The position numbers and the translations under genes were made by a program. 64,000 nucleotides of DNA from positions 137,434 to 201,433 of the forward strand of contig NZ_CM001837.1 of the NCBI RefSeq assembly GCF_000355805.1, read 5' to 3'. The notes beneath the pieces are model-generated. The model did not search any database. It worked only from the letters and a program-made list of their open reading frames with translations, and was not told where the DNA came from. This document shows, piece by piece, positions 50,575 to 60,407 of the stretch; the first letter of the stretch is position 1; every line of letters begins with the position of its first letter. Origin of the DNA: Dokdonia sp. PRO95. GTDB lineage: Bacteria; Bacteroidota; Bacteroidia; Flavobacteriales; Flavobacteriaceae.

Positions 50575-51633
50575 TTAATAGACAATGTTAATCACTCCAT
50601 CTACTGTGAGTACTTCTTCGTCATCTGGATTTGTAAAGGCTCCAGAAAAAGTTCCTACGATTGTAGTACCATCGTTTGCAGTGATATTATTTACAAATGG
50701 AGTCGTCGCTTCTATAGATGGTGTGTGCACAACACCATCTTTAGTTATAATTGTGTTTTGCATCACACTATCTCCCGTTTGTTCTAGCACGATGTCAAAT
50801 CTAAAAGTATCTCCCGTATCCATGTCTGTGCTCACTACACTTAGCAAAGAGCCACTTATAGAAACATTCGTTGTATTAAAGTTTATAAAATCGCCTCCTA
50901 CGGTTCCTTGTACAAAGCCATCTCGCGCTGGCGACGAGCAATCTCCTAAGTCTTCTAGAATAGCTGTAAGACTTCCATCTTCGTCTCCACATGCAGCTAT
51001 TTCTTCTTCTAATGCTGCCGTATAGATTTGACATGCAGCTATCAATGCATCTTCATCCTCTGTATCTACCGCATTAAATTCTTCTTGCGCTACTAACGCA
51101 GCTTCTTGTGCAGCGGCACAATCACCTCCACAGTTTAGAGAATCAATAGTCAATTGGATATTACCATCTGCATCACCGCAGGCAGCTATCTGAGCAGATA
51201 AGGCGTTGCTATATGCAACACAAAGCTGCTCTTCATTATCACTACTAGCATTACTAAAAGCTGCTAAAGCAACGTTTGTGGCTACTCTAGCTTGTAAACA
51301 CGGGTCTGCTGTTGAGCAGTCGCCTAGACTTGTAAGCATTGATTGTAGTTCCCCAGAGGAGTCTCCACAAACTGCAATAGTTGCCTGCAGGGCTATCGAG
51401 TATGCTTCACATGCTTGAGCATAATTTGAAGCAGTTGCTCCAGAAAATGTAGCCTGCGTTACAGCCAGAACATCAAACGCTGTCTGACATTCTTCACTAT
51501 CGGGATCTATCGCATCAGGATCAGAGCCATCACCTGTAACGCTAAAAACTCCTTCTAGAGGTTCGTCATCACAAGAGGTCACCGTCACGGCAATCATCAT
51601 TATAAATAAAAATAAAACGTGTAGTTTTTTCAT
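50575..51633 (-). CDS. Lipoprotein with three Cys-containing repeats
   Basis: 352 residues. A lipoprotein signal ends at VTSC (Cys21), followed by acidic linker sequence. Residues 49-106, 112-168 and 172-232 are three repeats of about 58 residues, each with the pattern C-x(23-28)-C-x(13-15)-CGD-x2-G-x(8-12)-C and a conserved core A-C-G-D. The Cys spacing suggests four Cys per unit, probably forming disulfides. The C-terminal 120 residues are a separate beta-rich domain. I do not recognise the repeat family. It is Ala-, Asp- and Glu-rich and likely surface-exposed. Confidence 0.75.
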   Translation of the reverse strand: MKKLHVLFLFIMMIAVTVTSCDDEPLEGVFSVTGDGSDPDAIDPDSEECQTAFDVLAVTQATFSGATASNYAQACEAYSIALQATIAVCGDSSGELQSMLTSLGDCSTADPCLQARVATNVALAAFSNASSDNEEQLCVAYSNALSAQIAACGDADGNIQLTIDSLNCGGDCAAAQEAALVAQEEFNAVDTEDEDALIAACQIYTAALEEEIAACGDEDGSLTAILEDLGDCSSPARDGFVQGTVGGDFINFNTTNVSISGSLLSVVSTDMDTGDTFRFDIVLEQTGDSVMQNTIITKDGVVHTPSIEATTPFVNNITANDGTTIVGTFSGAFTNPDDEEVLTVDGVINIVY

Positions 51634-51699
51634 CGTAGTAGGAATTTCTAAATCTGAAACACAAACATAATCAAATTATTGGACTGTTTTGTGCTTAGG

Positions 51700-52134
51700 T
51701 TATGAGCCATTGCGAGCCTTTAGCAACTTATTTTGCTCTTGCATAAGATGTTCAATATTTGAAAGGAGCTCAATATTTTTAGGAGTTTTTTCTTCTGTAT
51801 TTTTAGGATCTTCTGCTTTATCCTTAAATCTATTTATTCCTTTAATCACTACAAAAATGGTAATTGCGATTACCAAAAAATCTATGGACACCTCAATAAG
51901 CTCTCCATAACCTATTGCTATCTCTGTCACTTCCCCTTCGGCTGCACGTAAAAGGTATTTTCTATCGGATAGGTTTATACCATCTGTAAGTAACGAAAGT
52001 GGTGGCATCACTACTTTTTTTACAATAGTATTTACCACATTATTAAAAGCAGTGCCTATAATAATACCTACTGCCATGTCAATCATGTTACCCTTAATCG
52101 CAAAATTTTTGAATTCTTGAATAAATCCAGCCAT
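51700..52134 (-). CDS. mscL: Large-conductance mechanosensitive channel
   Basis: 144 residues, a homopentameric channel that opens under membrane tension. The N-terminal amphipathic helix (FIQEFKNFAIKGN) leads into TM1 (about 18-40, MAVGIIIGTAFNNVVNTIV), then a periplasmic loop, TM2 (about 78-98, IDFLVIAITIFVVIKGIN) and a cytosolic helix. The pore-lining DMAVGIIIG motif is conserved. A typical length. Confidence 0.95.
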   Translation of the reverse strand: MAGFIQEFKNFAIKGNMIDMAVGIIIGTAFNNVVNTIVKKVVMPPLSLLTDGINLSDRKYLLRAAEGEVTEIAIGYGELIEVSIDFLVIAITIFVVIKGINRFKDKAEDPKNTEEKTPKNIELLSNIEHLMQEQNKLLKARNGS

Positions 52135-52199
52135 AACTATCTCTTATATGCCGTAGCAACTTAAATATTGAATAATAAATTTTAAAGAAACCCAATCTA

Positions 52200-52241
52200 C
52201 TTGTAATAGCGGGATTTTTTTACGCTTTCGCGAAAGCGTAA
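52200..52241. repeat. Perfect TTTCGCGAAA palindrome with a possible repeat remnant
   Basis: The perfect 22-base palindrome occupies 52220-52241, two bases beyond the MFS gene's stop. The 20 bases to its left (CTTGTAATAGCGGGATTTTT) resemble the right end of the dispersed hairpin repeat and may be a remnant of it. Confidence 0.75.
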
Positions 52242-52242
52242 C

Positions 52243-53559
52243 CTACGTAATTACCGTTCTGTCTTTAGGCACTCGAAGTAATAGTAAGACACCTGCTGCA
52301 AAAAATAAAATTAAAAACACAATCGAATAGCGCATGCTTCCAGTAAGTTCCTCTATGAAACCATATAGAAACATACCGATGATGATCCCTATTTTCTCGG
52401 CAACATCATAAAAGCTGAAGTATGAGGTGGTGTCCTCTGTTTCTGGTAAAAACTTAGCATAGGTAGATCGTGATAGTGATTGTATACCACCCATTACTAA
52501 ACCTACAAACCCAGCAGTAATGTAAAATTGGAACGGCGTATACACAAAGTATGCCCAGCCACAAATTACGATCCAAATAATATTAATAATTACCAGTGCC
52601 TTTATATTACCCACACGCGCCGAAAGTTTTGAAGTAAGTATAGCTCCCAGCACTGCTACAAGTTGTATTAAAAGTATACTCACAATTAATCCCGTCGTGC
52701 GCTCGCTATCACTACCCCACTCTAGTTCTTGCTCTCCAAAATATGCTGCAGCAAGCATCACTGTCTGTACGGCCATACTGTATACAAAAAAGGCGATAAG
52801 ATACTTTTTAAGACGTAGTTGGTCTTGCATAGACGACCAAATAGCTCTTAACTCCTTAAAGCCATTAAAGAATACATCTTTGGTAAGCTTTCCTTGTGCT
52901 TGATTTCCTTGAGGCAAATAGGCGTAGGTATACTGACTAAAACCTATCCACCAGACTCCAGTAAGAACAAATGATAAACGTGTGGGGAAACCTTCGTCTT
53001 CAAAACCAAATGTTTCATACCCAAGTATCATTGCTAGACAAACTACAAGTAGCAGCACGCTCCCTATGTACCCTAGGGAATATCCCTTTGCACTTATCTT
53101 ATCATGCTGCTCCGGATGCGCAATATCTGGCAAGTATGAATTGTAAAAAACTAGACTTCCCCAGAAACCTATAAGTCCCAATGCGTATAACGTAAGACTC
53201 AAGTATATATGCTCAAGGCTAAACCAGTATAAACCTATTGTAGAGAAAGCTCCTAGATAGCAAAAGAGTTTTAAAAAGAATTTCTTATTGCCCAGATAAT
53301 CTGCCACTCCAGAGAGAATAGGAGAAATAATAGCTACTATTAAAAAGGCAACCGCTGTGGTATAAAATATAAGCGGGCTACGACGCAGCATCATCCCAAA
53401 AACTTCAATCTCTTCTATACCGGCTCCTCTAAAAAGAGCTCCATAAAATAATGGAAATATAGCAGATGCAATGACAAGACTGTAGGTGGAGTTTGCCCAG
53501 TCATAAAATGCCCAAGCATTTAATAATTTCTTGTCACCTTTTTTGAGTTGTTCTTTCAT
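52243..53559 (-). CDS. UMF1-type MFS transporter
   Basis: 438 residues with about 12 membrane helices. The N-terminal NAWAFYDWANSTYSLVIAS is the hallmark of the UMF1 (Atg22-like) family of MFS transporters. Bacterial members have no settled substrate; a nutrient or metabolite exporter role is possible. Its 3' end abuts a perfect palindrome copy, and the M48 protease gene lies upstream on the same strand, 63 bases away behind a terminator. Confidence 0.88.
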   Translation of the reverse strand: MKEQLKKGDKKLLNAWAFYDWANSTYSLVIASAIFPLFYGALFRGAGIEEIEVFGMMLRRSPLIFYTTAVAFLIVAIISPILSGVADYLGNKKFFLKLFCYLGAFSTIGLYWFSLEHIYLSLTLYALGLIGFWGSLVFYNSYLPDIAHPEQHDKISAKGYSLGYIGSVLLLVVCLAMILGYETFGFEDEGFPTRLSFVLTGVWWIGFSQYTYAYLPQGNQAQGKLTKDVFFNGFKELRAIWSSMQDQLRLKKYLIAFFVYSMAVQTVMLAAAYFGEQELEWGSDSERTTGLIVSILLIQLVAVLGAILTSKLSARVGNIKALVIINIIWIVICGWAYFVYTPFQFYITAGFVGLVMGGIQSLSRSTYAKFLPETEDTTSYFSFYDVAEKIGIIIGMFLYGFIEELTGSMRYSIVFLILFFAAGVLLLLRVPKDRTVIT

Positions 53560-53572
53560 AGCACTAAAATAA

Positions 53573-53600
53573 AAAAGCTGTGCGAGTGCACAGCTTTTTA
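53573..53600 (-). terminator. Terminator of the M48 lipoprotein gene
   Basis: A 12-base stem AAAAAGCTGTGC/GCACAGCTTTTT with a 4-base loop. It ends the minus-strand M48 transcript. Confidence 0.9.
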
Positions 53601-53622
53601 AACTATATATTATTGTAATTTC

Positions 53623-54444
53623 TTATTTGAAGCTCGTCACGCCAAATTTTGCAGCTTCTGCTCTGGCCATTGGCGCTTTGGCAGTAAGATTTGCAATACG
53701 ACTATCTGATGATGGGTGCGTACTCATAATCTGTGGTGGTGCTTCACCTCCACTTGCAGCTTTCATACGTTTCCATAACTCTGCTGCTTCATCAGGGTTG
53801 TATCCAGCTATAGCAGCGATTACAATACCTATCTCGTCTGCTTGAGTTTCATGGCTACGTGAGAAAGGAAGCATCCCTCCTACTTGTGAACCTATACCAT
53901 AAAGTTGCATGATTTGCTGCTGCTTTGCTTGATCTTGACCTCCTACCGCAATAGCAGTGGCAACACCTCCATATTGTTGTAATTGTGCAGCACTCATACG
54001 TTGTGCACCGTGATCTGCAAGTGCGTGAGCAAGCTCATGTCCCATTACCATGGCAAGTCCAGTTTCAGATTGAGTAATTGGTAAAATCCCAGTGTACACT
54101 ACAATCTTTCCTCCTGGCATACACCAGGCATTTACTGCTTCATCTTTTACTAGATTATATTCCCAGCGGTAATCTTGTAAATATCCAGGCTCTCCTAATG
54201 CCGTAAGGTAACGCTCTGCTGCTACGGCTATTTTTTCACCTACACGCTTTACCATATTAGCATCTGCTGTTCCAGTAATCACATTATTTTCAGATAGAAA
54301 TGCGTCATACTGCTGGAATGCCATTGGAAATAACTGATCGTTACTTACAAAGTTAAGTGTCTTCTTGCCTGTAAACGGGCTTGTCTTACATGCACATACA
54401 AGAAGTAAAGTCATGATAAGAACAAATGTATTTTTAAGTTTCAT
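53623..54444 (-). CDS. M48-family lipoprotein protease (LoiP/BepA type)
   Basis: 273 residues. The signal peptide ends in a lipobox (LVCAC), so it is membrane-anchored in the periplasm. The zincin motif is GHELAHALADH, and AVNAWCMPGGKIVVYTG, EIGIVIAAIAGYNPDEA and STHPSSDSRI are family blocks. Such proteases degrade or help assemble outer-membrane proteins. This is the second M48-type enzyme in the window and is unrelated in layout to the TerB-linked one. Confidence 0.93.
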   Translation of the reverse strand: MKLKNTFVLIMTLLLVCACKTSPFTGKKTLNFVSNDQLFPMAFQQYDAFLSENNVITGTADANMVKRVGEKIAVAAERYLTALGEPGYLQDYRWEYNLVKDEAVNAWCMPGGKIVVYTGILPITQSETGLAMVMGHELAHALADHGAQRMSAAQLQQYGGVATAIAVGGQDQAKQQQIMQLYGIGSQVGGMLPFSRSHETQADEIGIVIAAIAGYNPDEAAELWKRMKAASGGEAPPQIMSTHPSSDSRIANLTAKAPMARAEAAKFGVTSFK

Positions 54445-54483
54445 AATGATGGTTTTAAATCAGAATATAAAAATACGCAAATG

Positions 54484-56886
54484 TTAAATACCGCTTAGGT
54501 GTAGCTCTGTGAAATCTTTCTTAATGATTAAAGCACAAGCTTTCGGGTCAAAATGCACATCTTCCATAGAAATCTCTTCATTATCTAACTCTATAGTCGT
54601 GATTTCAAACGGTAAACCTATTAAGTGTATTCTAAAAGTGTCATATGTAGTAATAAAGTCCCCACGTTTGTGCTGTTGTATAATCCAGTCTTTCTCTCTA
54701 CCTACCATTTTGAAGGTGCGGTAACTGTAACGATCTTTTTTATAATCGTATCCATCTTGAGCATCTTCATATAATTTTGAAGCATTTTTACCTAGACCGT
54801 AGTACACCTCAAGTTCTACTTGCTCTATCTCAAGCTCTCCTACATATTGCTGTATAGGATACTTAGGTAAGATGGTTCCTTCTTTTACAAACAATGGCAT
54901 CTCGTCAATATCTGCATCCACCCACTGCTCTTTACCTCCTTGTACAATTTGCTTAGTCCAGTAGTTATACCATTGTCCTCTAGGAACGTACATACGACGT
55001 CCTTTAGCATTTGGCTCTAGTATCGGACAAACTAGAATATGATGTCCAAAGATAAACTCGTCTGTACGATAATGCGTTTGCGCATCATCTTGATCAAAAT
55101 ATACAAGCGGCTTTAATAATGGCGTGCCTTTCTTGATATACTCATAAAACATAGTATATAAATAAGGTAATAATCTATAACGCAAGTTGATAAATTTACG
55201 AGCGATATCTGTCACACCTTCGTCAAAGGTCCACGGCTCTTGGTCTCCATGATGCCCAGAGGAGTGTGTACGGCAGAAAGGATGAAAAACTCCTAGCTGT
55301 ATCCATCTAGCATAAAGCTCTCCCGTAGGTTGCTCTGCAAATCCTCCTATATCTGTACCTGTAAAACTCATCCCTGAGATACACATACGTTGCACTTGGA
55401 TATTTGCTACCCATAAATGCTCCCAGCTAGCCACGTTATCACCCGTCCAAGAACTTGTGTAACGTTGCGCTCCTGAGTATGCAGACCTTGTGATTACAAA
55501 AGGACGTTTAGGATACGCAAATTTCTTCACTCCTTCATAAGTAGCGCGAGCCATTTGAGTACCGTAAATATTATGTGCTTTTAAGTGGCTACAAGGGTGC
55601 CCGTCGTAATTATGACGCACATCTGGAGGAAATGTTTTTCCTGGAACCTCCATCACTGCAGGCTCATTCATATCATTCCACACTCCTTTTACGCCTACAT
55701 CTTGAATAAGCTCTTTGAATAAACCAGCCCACCAATCGCGTACCTCAGGGTTTGTATAATCAGGAAAATTACACTCTCCCGGCCATACTTTACCTTTCAT
55801 AGCTGGACCATCTGCGCGTTTACAGAAGTAGTCATTTTCTACACCTTCATTATAAACCCAATAATCTTTATCTATTTTAATCCCTGGATCTATGATCACA
55901 ATGGTTTTAAAACCATCATCTGCTAGTTCTTTTACCATTCTCTTAGGGTCAGGAAAATGATCTTTATTCCATGTAAAACATCTCCAGCCATCCATATAAT
56001 CGATGTCTAGATAAATCCCATCACAAGGAATTTTGAGTTCGCGAAATTTACTTGCAATCTCCTTTACATTGCTTTCTGGAAAATAACTCCACTTGCACTG
56101 GTGATACCCCAGTGCCCATAACGGTGGCAACTCAGGAACTCCTGTAAGGTTTGTATAACTCGCTACCACATCTGGCATCTCAGGACCATAGATGAAGTAA
56201 TAATTCATCTCACCTCCTTGAGCCCAAAAGCTTGTAACTCCCATACGCTCATGAGCAAAATCAAAATAAGTTTTAAAGGTGTTGTCAAAAAACACACCGT
56301 ATGCCTTCTTTTGATGTAGCCCTATGTAAAAAGGGACGGCTTTATATATAGGATCTTGATCCTTTGCAAATGCATATTGATCTGTTGCCCAGTTATGTAC
56401 TCGTTTTCCTCGTAAGTTAGAATGCATAGGCTTATCACCTAGCCCGTAATAGGACTCAGCATGCTGCGCCTTCTTACTCATCTTAACTATATTACCTCCA
56501 TACTGGAAGCTCTCCTCATAGTGAAAACCTAATTCGTCTTCGTTTATGAGATTACCTTCTGTATCATAAATACTGGTCTGTAGGCTCTCTTTTTCAATAC
56601 GTATATGAAGCTTTGCGGTGTTTACATGATAATAGTTATCATCATCTGTAAGCTCTAGATGATTGTAGCCACGAGGAGCATCTTCATCTATCGCATAAGA
56701 AAAGTCTGGCTCAAAAACGCCACCTGTTGCAAAGCGAAAACGTATCACACTATCTCGCAGCACAGTAAGTTCTAAAATCACCTCATTTGAGGTAGTAAAA
56801 TATAAGATATCTGTCTCTTGTTTGACATCTACCACCTTTTTAGGAAATTGATTCCCTTTTTGCTCTAATTCGGTATTTACAATCAT
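54484..56886 (-). CDS. Glycoside hydrolase family 31, alpha-glucosidase type
   Basis: 800 residues. An N-terminal beta-sandwich (about 20-240, galactose-mutarotase-like) precedes a TIM barrel with the nucleophile Asp405 in GVWNDMNEPAV and the acid/base Asp483 in SWTGDNVASWEH. IYLDIDYMDG and GTDIGGF are further family blocks, and a C-terminal beta domain (from about 680) follows. No signal peptide is visible, so it probably acts on intracellular alpha-glucans, in line with the glg genes upstream. The gap of 310 bases to glgB holds a copy of the dispersed repeat. Confidence 0.93.
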   Translation of the reverse strand: MIVNTELEQKGNQFPKKVVDVKQETDILYFTTSNEVILELTVLRDSVIRFRFATGGVFEPDFSYAIDEDAPRGYNHLELTDDDNYYHVNTAKLHIRIEKESLQTSIYDTEGNLINEDELGFHYEESFQYGGNIVKMSKKAQHAESYYGLGDKPMHSNLRGKRVHNWATDQYAFAKDQDPIYKAVPFYIGLHQKKAYGVFFDNTFKTYFDFAHERMGVTSFWAQGGEMNYYFIYGPEMPDVVASYTNLTGVPELPPLWALGYHQCKWSYFPESNVKEIASKFRELKIPCDGIYLDIDYMDGWRCFTWNKDHFPDPKRMVKELADDGFKTIVIIDPGIKIDKDYWVYNEGVENDYFCKRADGPAMKGKVWPGECNFPDYTNPEVRDWWAGLFKELIQDVGVKGVWNDMNEPAVMEVPGKTFPPDVRHNYDGHPCSHLKAHNIYGTQMARATYEGVKKFAYPKRPFVITRSAYSGAQRYTSSWTGDNVASWEHLWVANIQVQRMCISGMSFTGTDIGGFAEQPTGELYARWIQLGVFHPFCRTHSSGHHGDQEPWTFDEGVTDIARKFINLRYRLLPYLYTMFYEYIKKGTPLLKPLVYFDQDDAQTHYRTDEFIFGHHILVCPILEPNAKGRRMYVPRGQWYNYWTKQIVQGGKEQWVDADIDEMPLFVKEGTILPKYPIQQYVGELEIEQVELEVYYGLGKNASKLYEDAQDGYDYKKDRYSYRTFKMVGREKDWIIQQHKRGDFITTYDTFRIHLIGLPFEITTIELDNEEISMEDVHFDPKACALIIKKDFTELHLSGI

Positions 56887-57196
56887 GGTAATTGTTATTT
56901 TACTCTCAAATAAACACTATATCGTGTAAAAATGAAGTTAATTCGTAATTAGTTATTAACGCTAACGTTTTCGTAAGCTCAGAAATGGTATTTATATGAC
57001 TTTTAGAGGATTTAGAACACACAATCATTGCTCTTTATCTAGATCTTCATCCCGCTTTACATTACAATTCCTCATCGCGACTTGGGTCTGCTCTTGCGGG
57101 ATTTTCATTACAATCGGGGTTATAGAGTCCCGCAAGTGTGCATTTATATAAGCCTCATTATTTTCTCTGTTTACCAAATTGAAATGTAGTCACTAA
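56887..57196. other. Intergenic region between glgB and the GH31 gene
   Basis: A 310-base gap. It contains the dispersed hairpin repeat at 57049-57122 and otherwise AT-rich sequence, presumably with the GH31 promoter, which I could not pin down. Confidence 0.5.
57049..57122 (-). repeat. Dispersed hairpin repeat, copy 2
   Basis: The reverse complement of 57049-57122 matches the copy at 42537 at both ends (CCCCGATTGTAATG and GAATTGTAATG), with the inverted TCCCGC and GCGGGA inside. It points in the same direction as the glycogen genes. The middle 25 bases differ from copy 1. Confidence 0.8.
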
Positions 57197-59110
57197 CTAC
57201 TTCTTCAATTCAAAAATCACTCCCGCCAAAGGCCCTATTTTCACCACCGCCGAGTGATCTTTTCCATTCCAAGAGGTTTGGGTAACATCTAATGCTTTGT
57301 TATGATAATCACCAGTACCAGCATACTTACTTGCGTCGCTGTTATATATTTCGCGTAAGCTTCCTTTAAAAGGTAACCCTATGCGATACTGAGGTTGGGG
57401 TGTAGGTGTCATATTAAACACACACACAACTACACTATTCTCATCATTGCCCCTTCTAATGTAACTTAGTACGGCATTTGTATTATCGTCATGTGCAATC
57501 CATTCAAAACCTTCTGGTTCAAATTGCTTCTCGTACAATGCTGGTGTACTTGTATACAGACCATTAATATCTTTAAAAGCACTTAGTGCTGCTTTGTGAA
57601 TATCATATTCTAGCACGTACCAATCTAGTTGTTCTTGAAAATTCCACTCTGTACCTTGACCAAATTCGCTTCCCATAAATAGCAATTTCCCACCCGGATG
57701 CGTATACATATAGGTATACAGAAGACGAAGATTTGCAAAGCGTTGCCACTCATCACCAGGCATTCTACCTATAATAGAATTTTTACCATAAACCACCTCA
57801 TCATGAGATAAGGGTAGCATAAAGTTTTCTGTAAAACCATAGGTCATTGAGAAGCTAATCTCATTGTGGTGATGATTTCTATAGATAGTATCTCTTTTAA
57901 AGTAAGCAAGGCTATCGTGCATCCATCCCATCATCCACTTCATCCCAAAACCTAAACCTCCTGAAAATACTGGCCTACTCACTGCTGGAAAATTAGTAGA
58001 CTCCTCTGCAATGGTTTGAACATCTGGAAAACTAGCATACACCTCTGCATTAAGCTCCTTTAGAAACGAAATTACAGCGAGGTTTTCTCTCCCTCCTTGA
58101 TCATTAGGCTCCCACTCGCCTTCTTCCCTACTATAATCGAGGTAAAGCATAGAAGCTACAGCATCTACTCTCAAGCCATCTACGTGATATTGCTCTAACC
58201 AGAAGAGCGCATTACTAATCAAGAAGCTTCTCACTTCACTACGTTCGTAATTGAATATAAGTGACTTCCAGTCGGGATGCCATCCTTTCTTTCTATCTGG
58301 GTGCTCGTAACAGGCTGTCCCATCAAAGTTACCAAGACCGTGCGCATCTTCTGGAAAATGAGAAGGTACCCAGTCTAAAATTACTCCAATGTCATTTTGA
58401 TGCAACGCATCTATCAAAGTCATTAACTCCTCAGGATATCCAAATCGAGAGGTAGGCGCAAAATATCCTGTAATTTGATAACCCCAACTAGGATCATAGG
58501 GATGCTCCATTACTGGCATAAACTCCACATGTGTAAAGTTTAATTCTTTTACGTAAGCCACGAGTTCGCTGGCTAGTTCGGTATAACTAAGGCTGCGGTT
58601 TCTTTCTTCCTGCTTTCTTCTCCAACTCCCTAGGTGCATCTCATACACCGAGTAAGGTGCACTAAGACTATTATGCTTGTGGCGTTTTTTCATCCACGCA
58701 CCATCCTTCCAGTTATGATTTGTTTTATAAACTACAGAAGCGGTTTGAGGTGGGTGCTCTGCTCGTCTCGCATACGGGTCTGCCTTTTCTGTAACAACAC
58801 CGTTGTGGTTGGAGTGAATTTTGTATTTGTATACTTCACCATGAGATACTTTTGGGATAAAACCTTCCCAAATCCCGCTTCCATCCCATCGTACGTTGAG
58901 AATATGCTCGTCCTCATTCCAGTAATTAAAATTACCTACTACAGATACGCGTTTTGCACTAGGTGCCCATACGGAAAAATAAGTTCCATCTACACCGTCT
59001 ACAGTTATGGCGTGACTACCCATTTTATCATGGAGACGGTAGTGTTTTCCTCCCTTAAAAAGGTCAATGTCAAATGCTGTAAATAAGCTATGTGCTATTA
59101 CTTCTGCCAT
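57197..59110 (-). CDS. glgB: 1,4-alpha-glucan branching enzyme
   Basis: Adds alpha-1,6 branches to glycogen. 637 residues: an N-terminal CBM48 domain (about 35-125, YFSVWAPSAKRVSVVGNFN) and a GH13 barrel with the nucleophile Asp316 (DGLRVDAV), the acid/base Glu369 (TIAEESTNFP) and SHDE at 434-437. A C-terminal beta domain follows. The start codon overlaps the glgC stop by one base (TAATG), so the two are coupled. Confidence 0.97.
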   Translation of the reverse strand: MAEVIAHSLFTAFDIDLFKGGKHYRLHDKMGSHAITVDGVDGTYFSVWAPSAKRVSVVGNFNYWNEDEHILNVRWDGSGIWEGFIPKVSHGEVYKYKIHSNHNGVVTEKADPYARRAEHPPQTASVVYKTNHNWKDGAWMKKRHKHNSLSAPYSVYEMHLGSWRRKQEERNRSLSYTELASELVAYVKELNFTHVEFMPVMEHPYDPSWGYQITGYFAPTSRFGYPEELMTLIDALHQNDIGVILDWVPSHFPEDAHGLGNFDGTACYEHPDRKKGWHPDWKSLIFNYERSEVRSFLISNALFWLEQYHVDGLRVDAVASMLYLDYSREEGEWEPNDQGGRENLAVISFLKELNAEVYASFPDVQTIAEESTNFPAVSRPVFSGGLGFGMKWMMGWMHDSLAYFKRDTIYRNHHHNEISFSMTYGFTENFMLPLSHDEVVYGKNSIIGRMPGDEWQRFANLRLLYTYMYTHPGGKLLFMGSEFGQGTEWNFQEQLDWYVLEYDIHKAALSAFKDINGLYTSTPALYEKQFEPEGFEWIAHDDNTNAVLSYIRRGNDENSVVVCVFNMTPTPQPQYRIGLPFKGSLREIYNSDASKYAGTGDYHNKALDVTQTSWNGKDHSAVVKIGPLAGVIFELKK

Positions 59111-60378
59111 TAAATAGTTGTTCCTGACACTATAGTAGCTCCATTCTTTACAACCACGATGCCATCCCGCACTACATAAGTATCTGTTTCTACATCGTCT
59201 AGATGCTTTCCTCCAGTAATACGAACATCGTCACCTATTTTTGCATTTTTATCAATAATACAGTTAGTTATAAAACAGCGATCTCCTATACCTACGTGTG
59301 GGATTCCTTTATCACGAGCGGAGTTAATCTCTTCAAGATCTAAGAAGCGATTACTTCCCATCACGTAACAATTTTCTATAACTGTACCTTTACCTATACG
59401 TGATCGTATTCCTATGACAGAATTTGCAATACGACTACCATGTACGATACTACCCTCCGCTACTATAGATTTTTCAAGCGTTGTTCCAGAGATTTTTGTT
59501 GGTGGTAATACACGTGGTCTCGTTAAGATACTTTGCCCTTTATTAAATAAATTAAACTTAGGTATATCTGACGTTAGATCTATGTTTGCCTCAAAAAAGG
59601 AATCGATATTCCCTATATCTGTCCAATACCCTTCATAGGCATAACTAAGTACCTTATGGTTTTCTATAGATTGCGGAATAATCTCTTTTCCAAAATCCAT
59701 GGTATCCGTCCCCTCTAGCAGATTAATCAATAAATCTTTATTAAAAATATAAATCCCCATAGATGCGAGATAGTGTTTACCCTCGCTCTTCATTGCTGGT
59801 GAAACTTCAGATTCCCATTCTGGAAGAAGTTCGGCAGCTGGTTTTTCTATGAAAGAGTCAATCATATTGTCATCTTTAGTTTTGAGAATACCAAACGATG
59901 TCGCGTCTTTTGCATTTACCGGCAGTGATGCAATACTTATCTCTGCTCCAGAAGCCTTATGAGCATCTAGCATTTCATTAAAATCCATCTGATATAATTG
60001 ATCTCCAGAGAGTATCATAATATAATCAGACTCATAACCTTTAAAGTGGTGTAAACACTGTCTTACAGCATCTGCAGTGCCTTGAAACCAACCTTTATTT
60101 TCTGGAGTTTGCTCAGCTGCAAGAATATCTACAAATGCGTCAGAAAAATATGAAAATTGATAAGTGTGCTTAATATGCTTATTAAGGGAAGCCGAGTTAA
60201 ACTGAGTTAACACAAACATCCTTTTAATATTGGAATTCAAACAATTTGAAATAGGAATATCTACTAGACGATATTTTCCTGCTATGGGAACTGCGGGTTT
60301 TGATCTTTGTGCTGTGAGTGGATATAATCTTGAGCCTTGACCGCCCCCTAATATTATTGCTAGTACTTCCTTATTCAT
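59110..60378 (-). CDS. glgC: Glucose-1-phosphate adenylyltransferase
   Basis: Makes ADP-glucose, the committed step of glycogen synthesis, normally under allosteric control. 422 residues. The nucleotidyltransferase domain opens with ILGGGQGSRLYPLT, and KPAVPIAGKYRLVDIPISN and WFQGTADAVRQ are further blocks. A C-terminal left-handed beta-helix (about 290-410) regulates and oligomerises the enzyme. It lies between glgA (29 bases upstream) and glgB (one-base overlap). Confidence 0.97.
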   Translation of the reverse strand: MNKEVLAIILGGGQGSRLYPLTAQRSKPAVPIAGKYRLVDIPISNCLNSNIKRMFVLTQFNSASLNKHIKHTYQFSYFSDAFVDILAAEQTPENKGWFQGTADAVRQCLHHFKGYESDYIMILSGDQLYQMDFNEMLDAHKASGAEISIASLPVNAKDATSFGILKTKDDNMIDSFIEKPAAELLPEWESEVSPAMKSEGKHYLASMGIYIFNKDLLINLLEGTDTMDFGKEIIPQSIENHKVLSYAYEGYWTDIGNIDSFFEANIDLTSDIPKFNLFNKGQSILTRPRVLPPTKISGTTLEKSIVAEGSIVHGSRIANSVIGIRSRIGKGTVIENCYVMGSNRFLDLEEINSARDKGIPHVGIGDRCFITNCIIDKNAKIGDDVRITGGKHLDDVETDTYVVRDGIVVVKNGATIVSGTTI

Positions 60379-60407
60379 GTTTGTGTTGCTTTTAGAGTTT
60401 GGTATTT

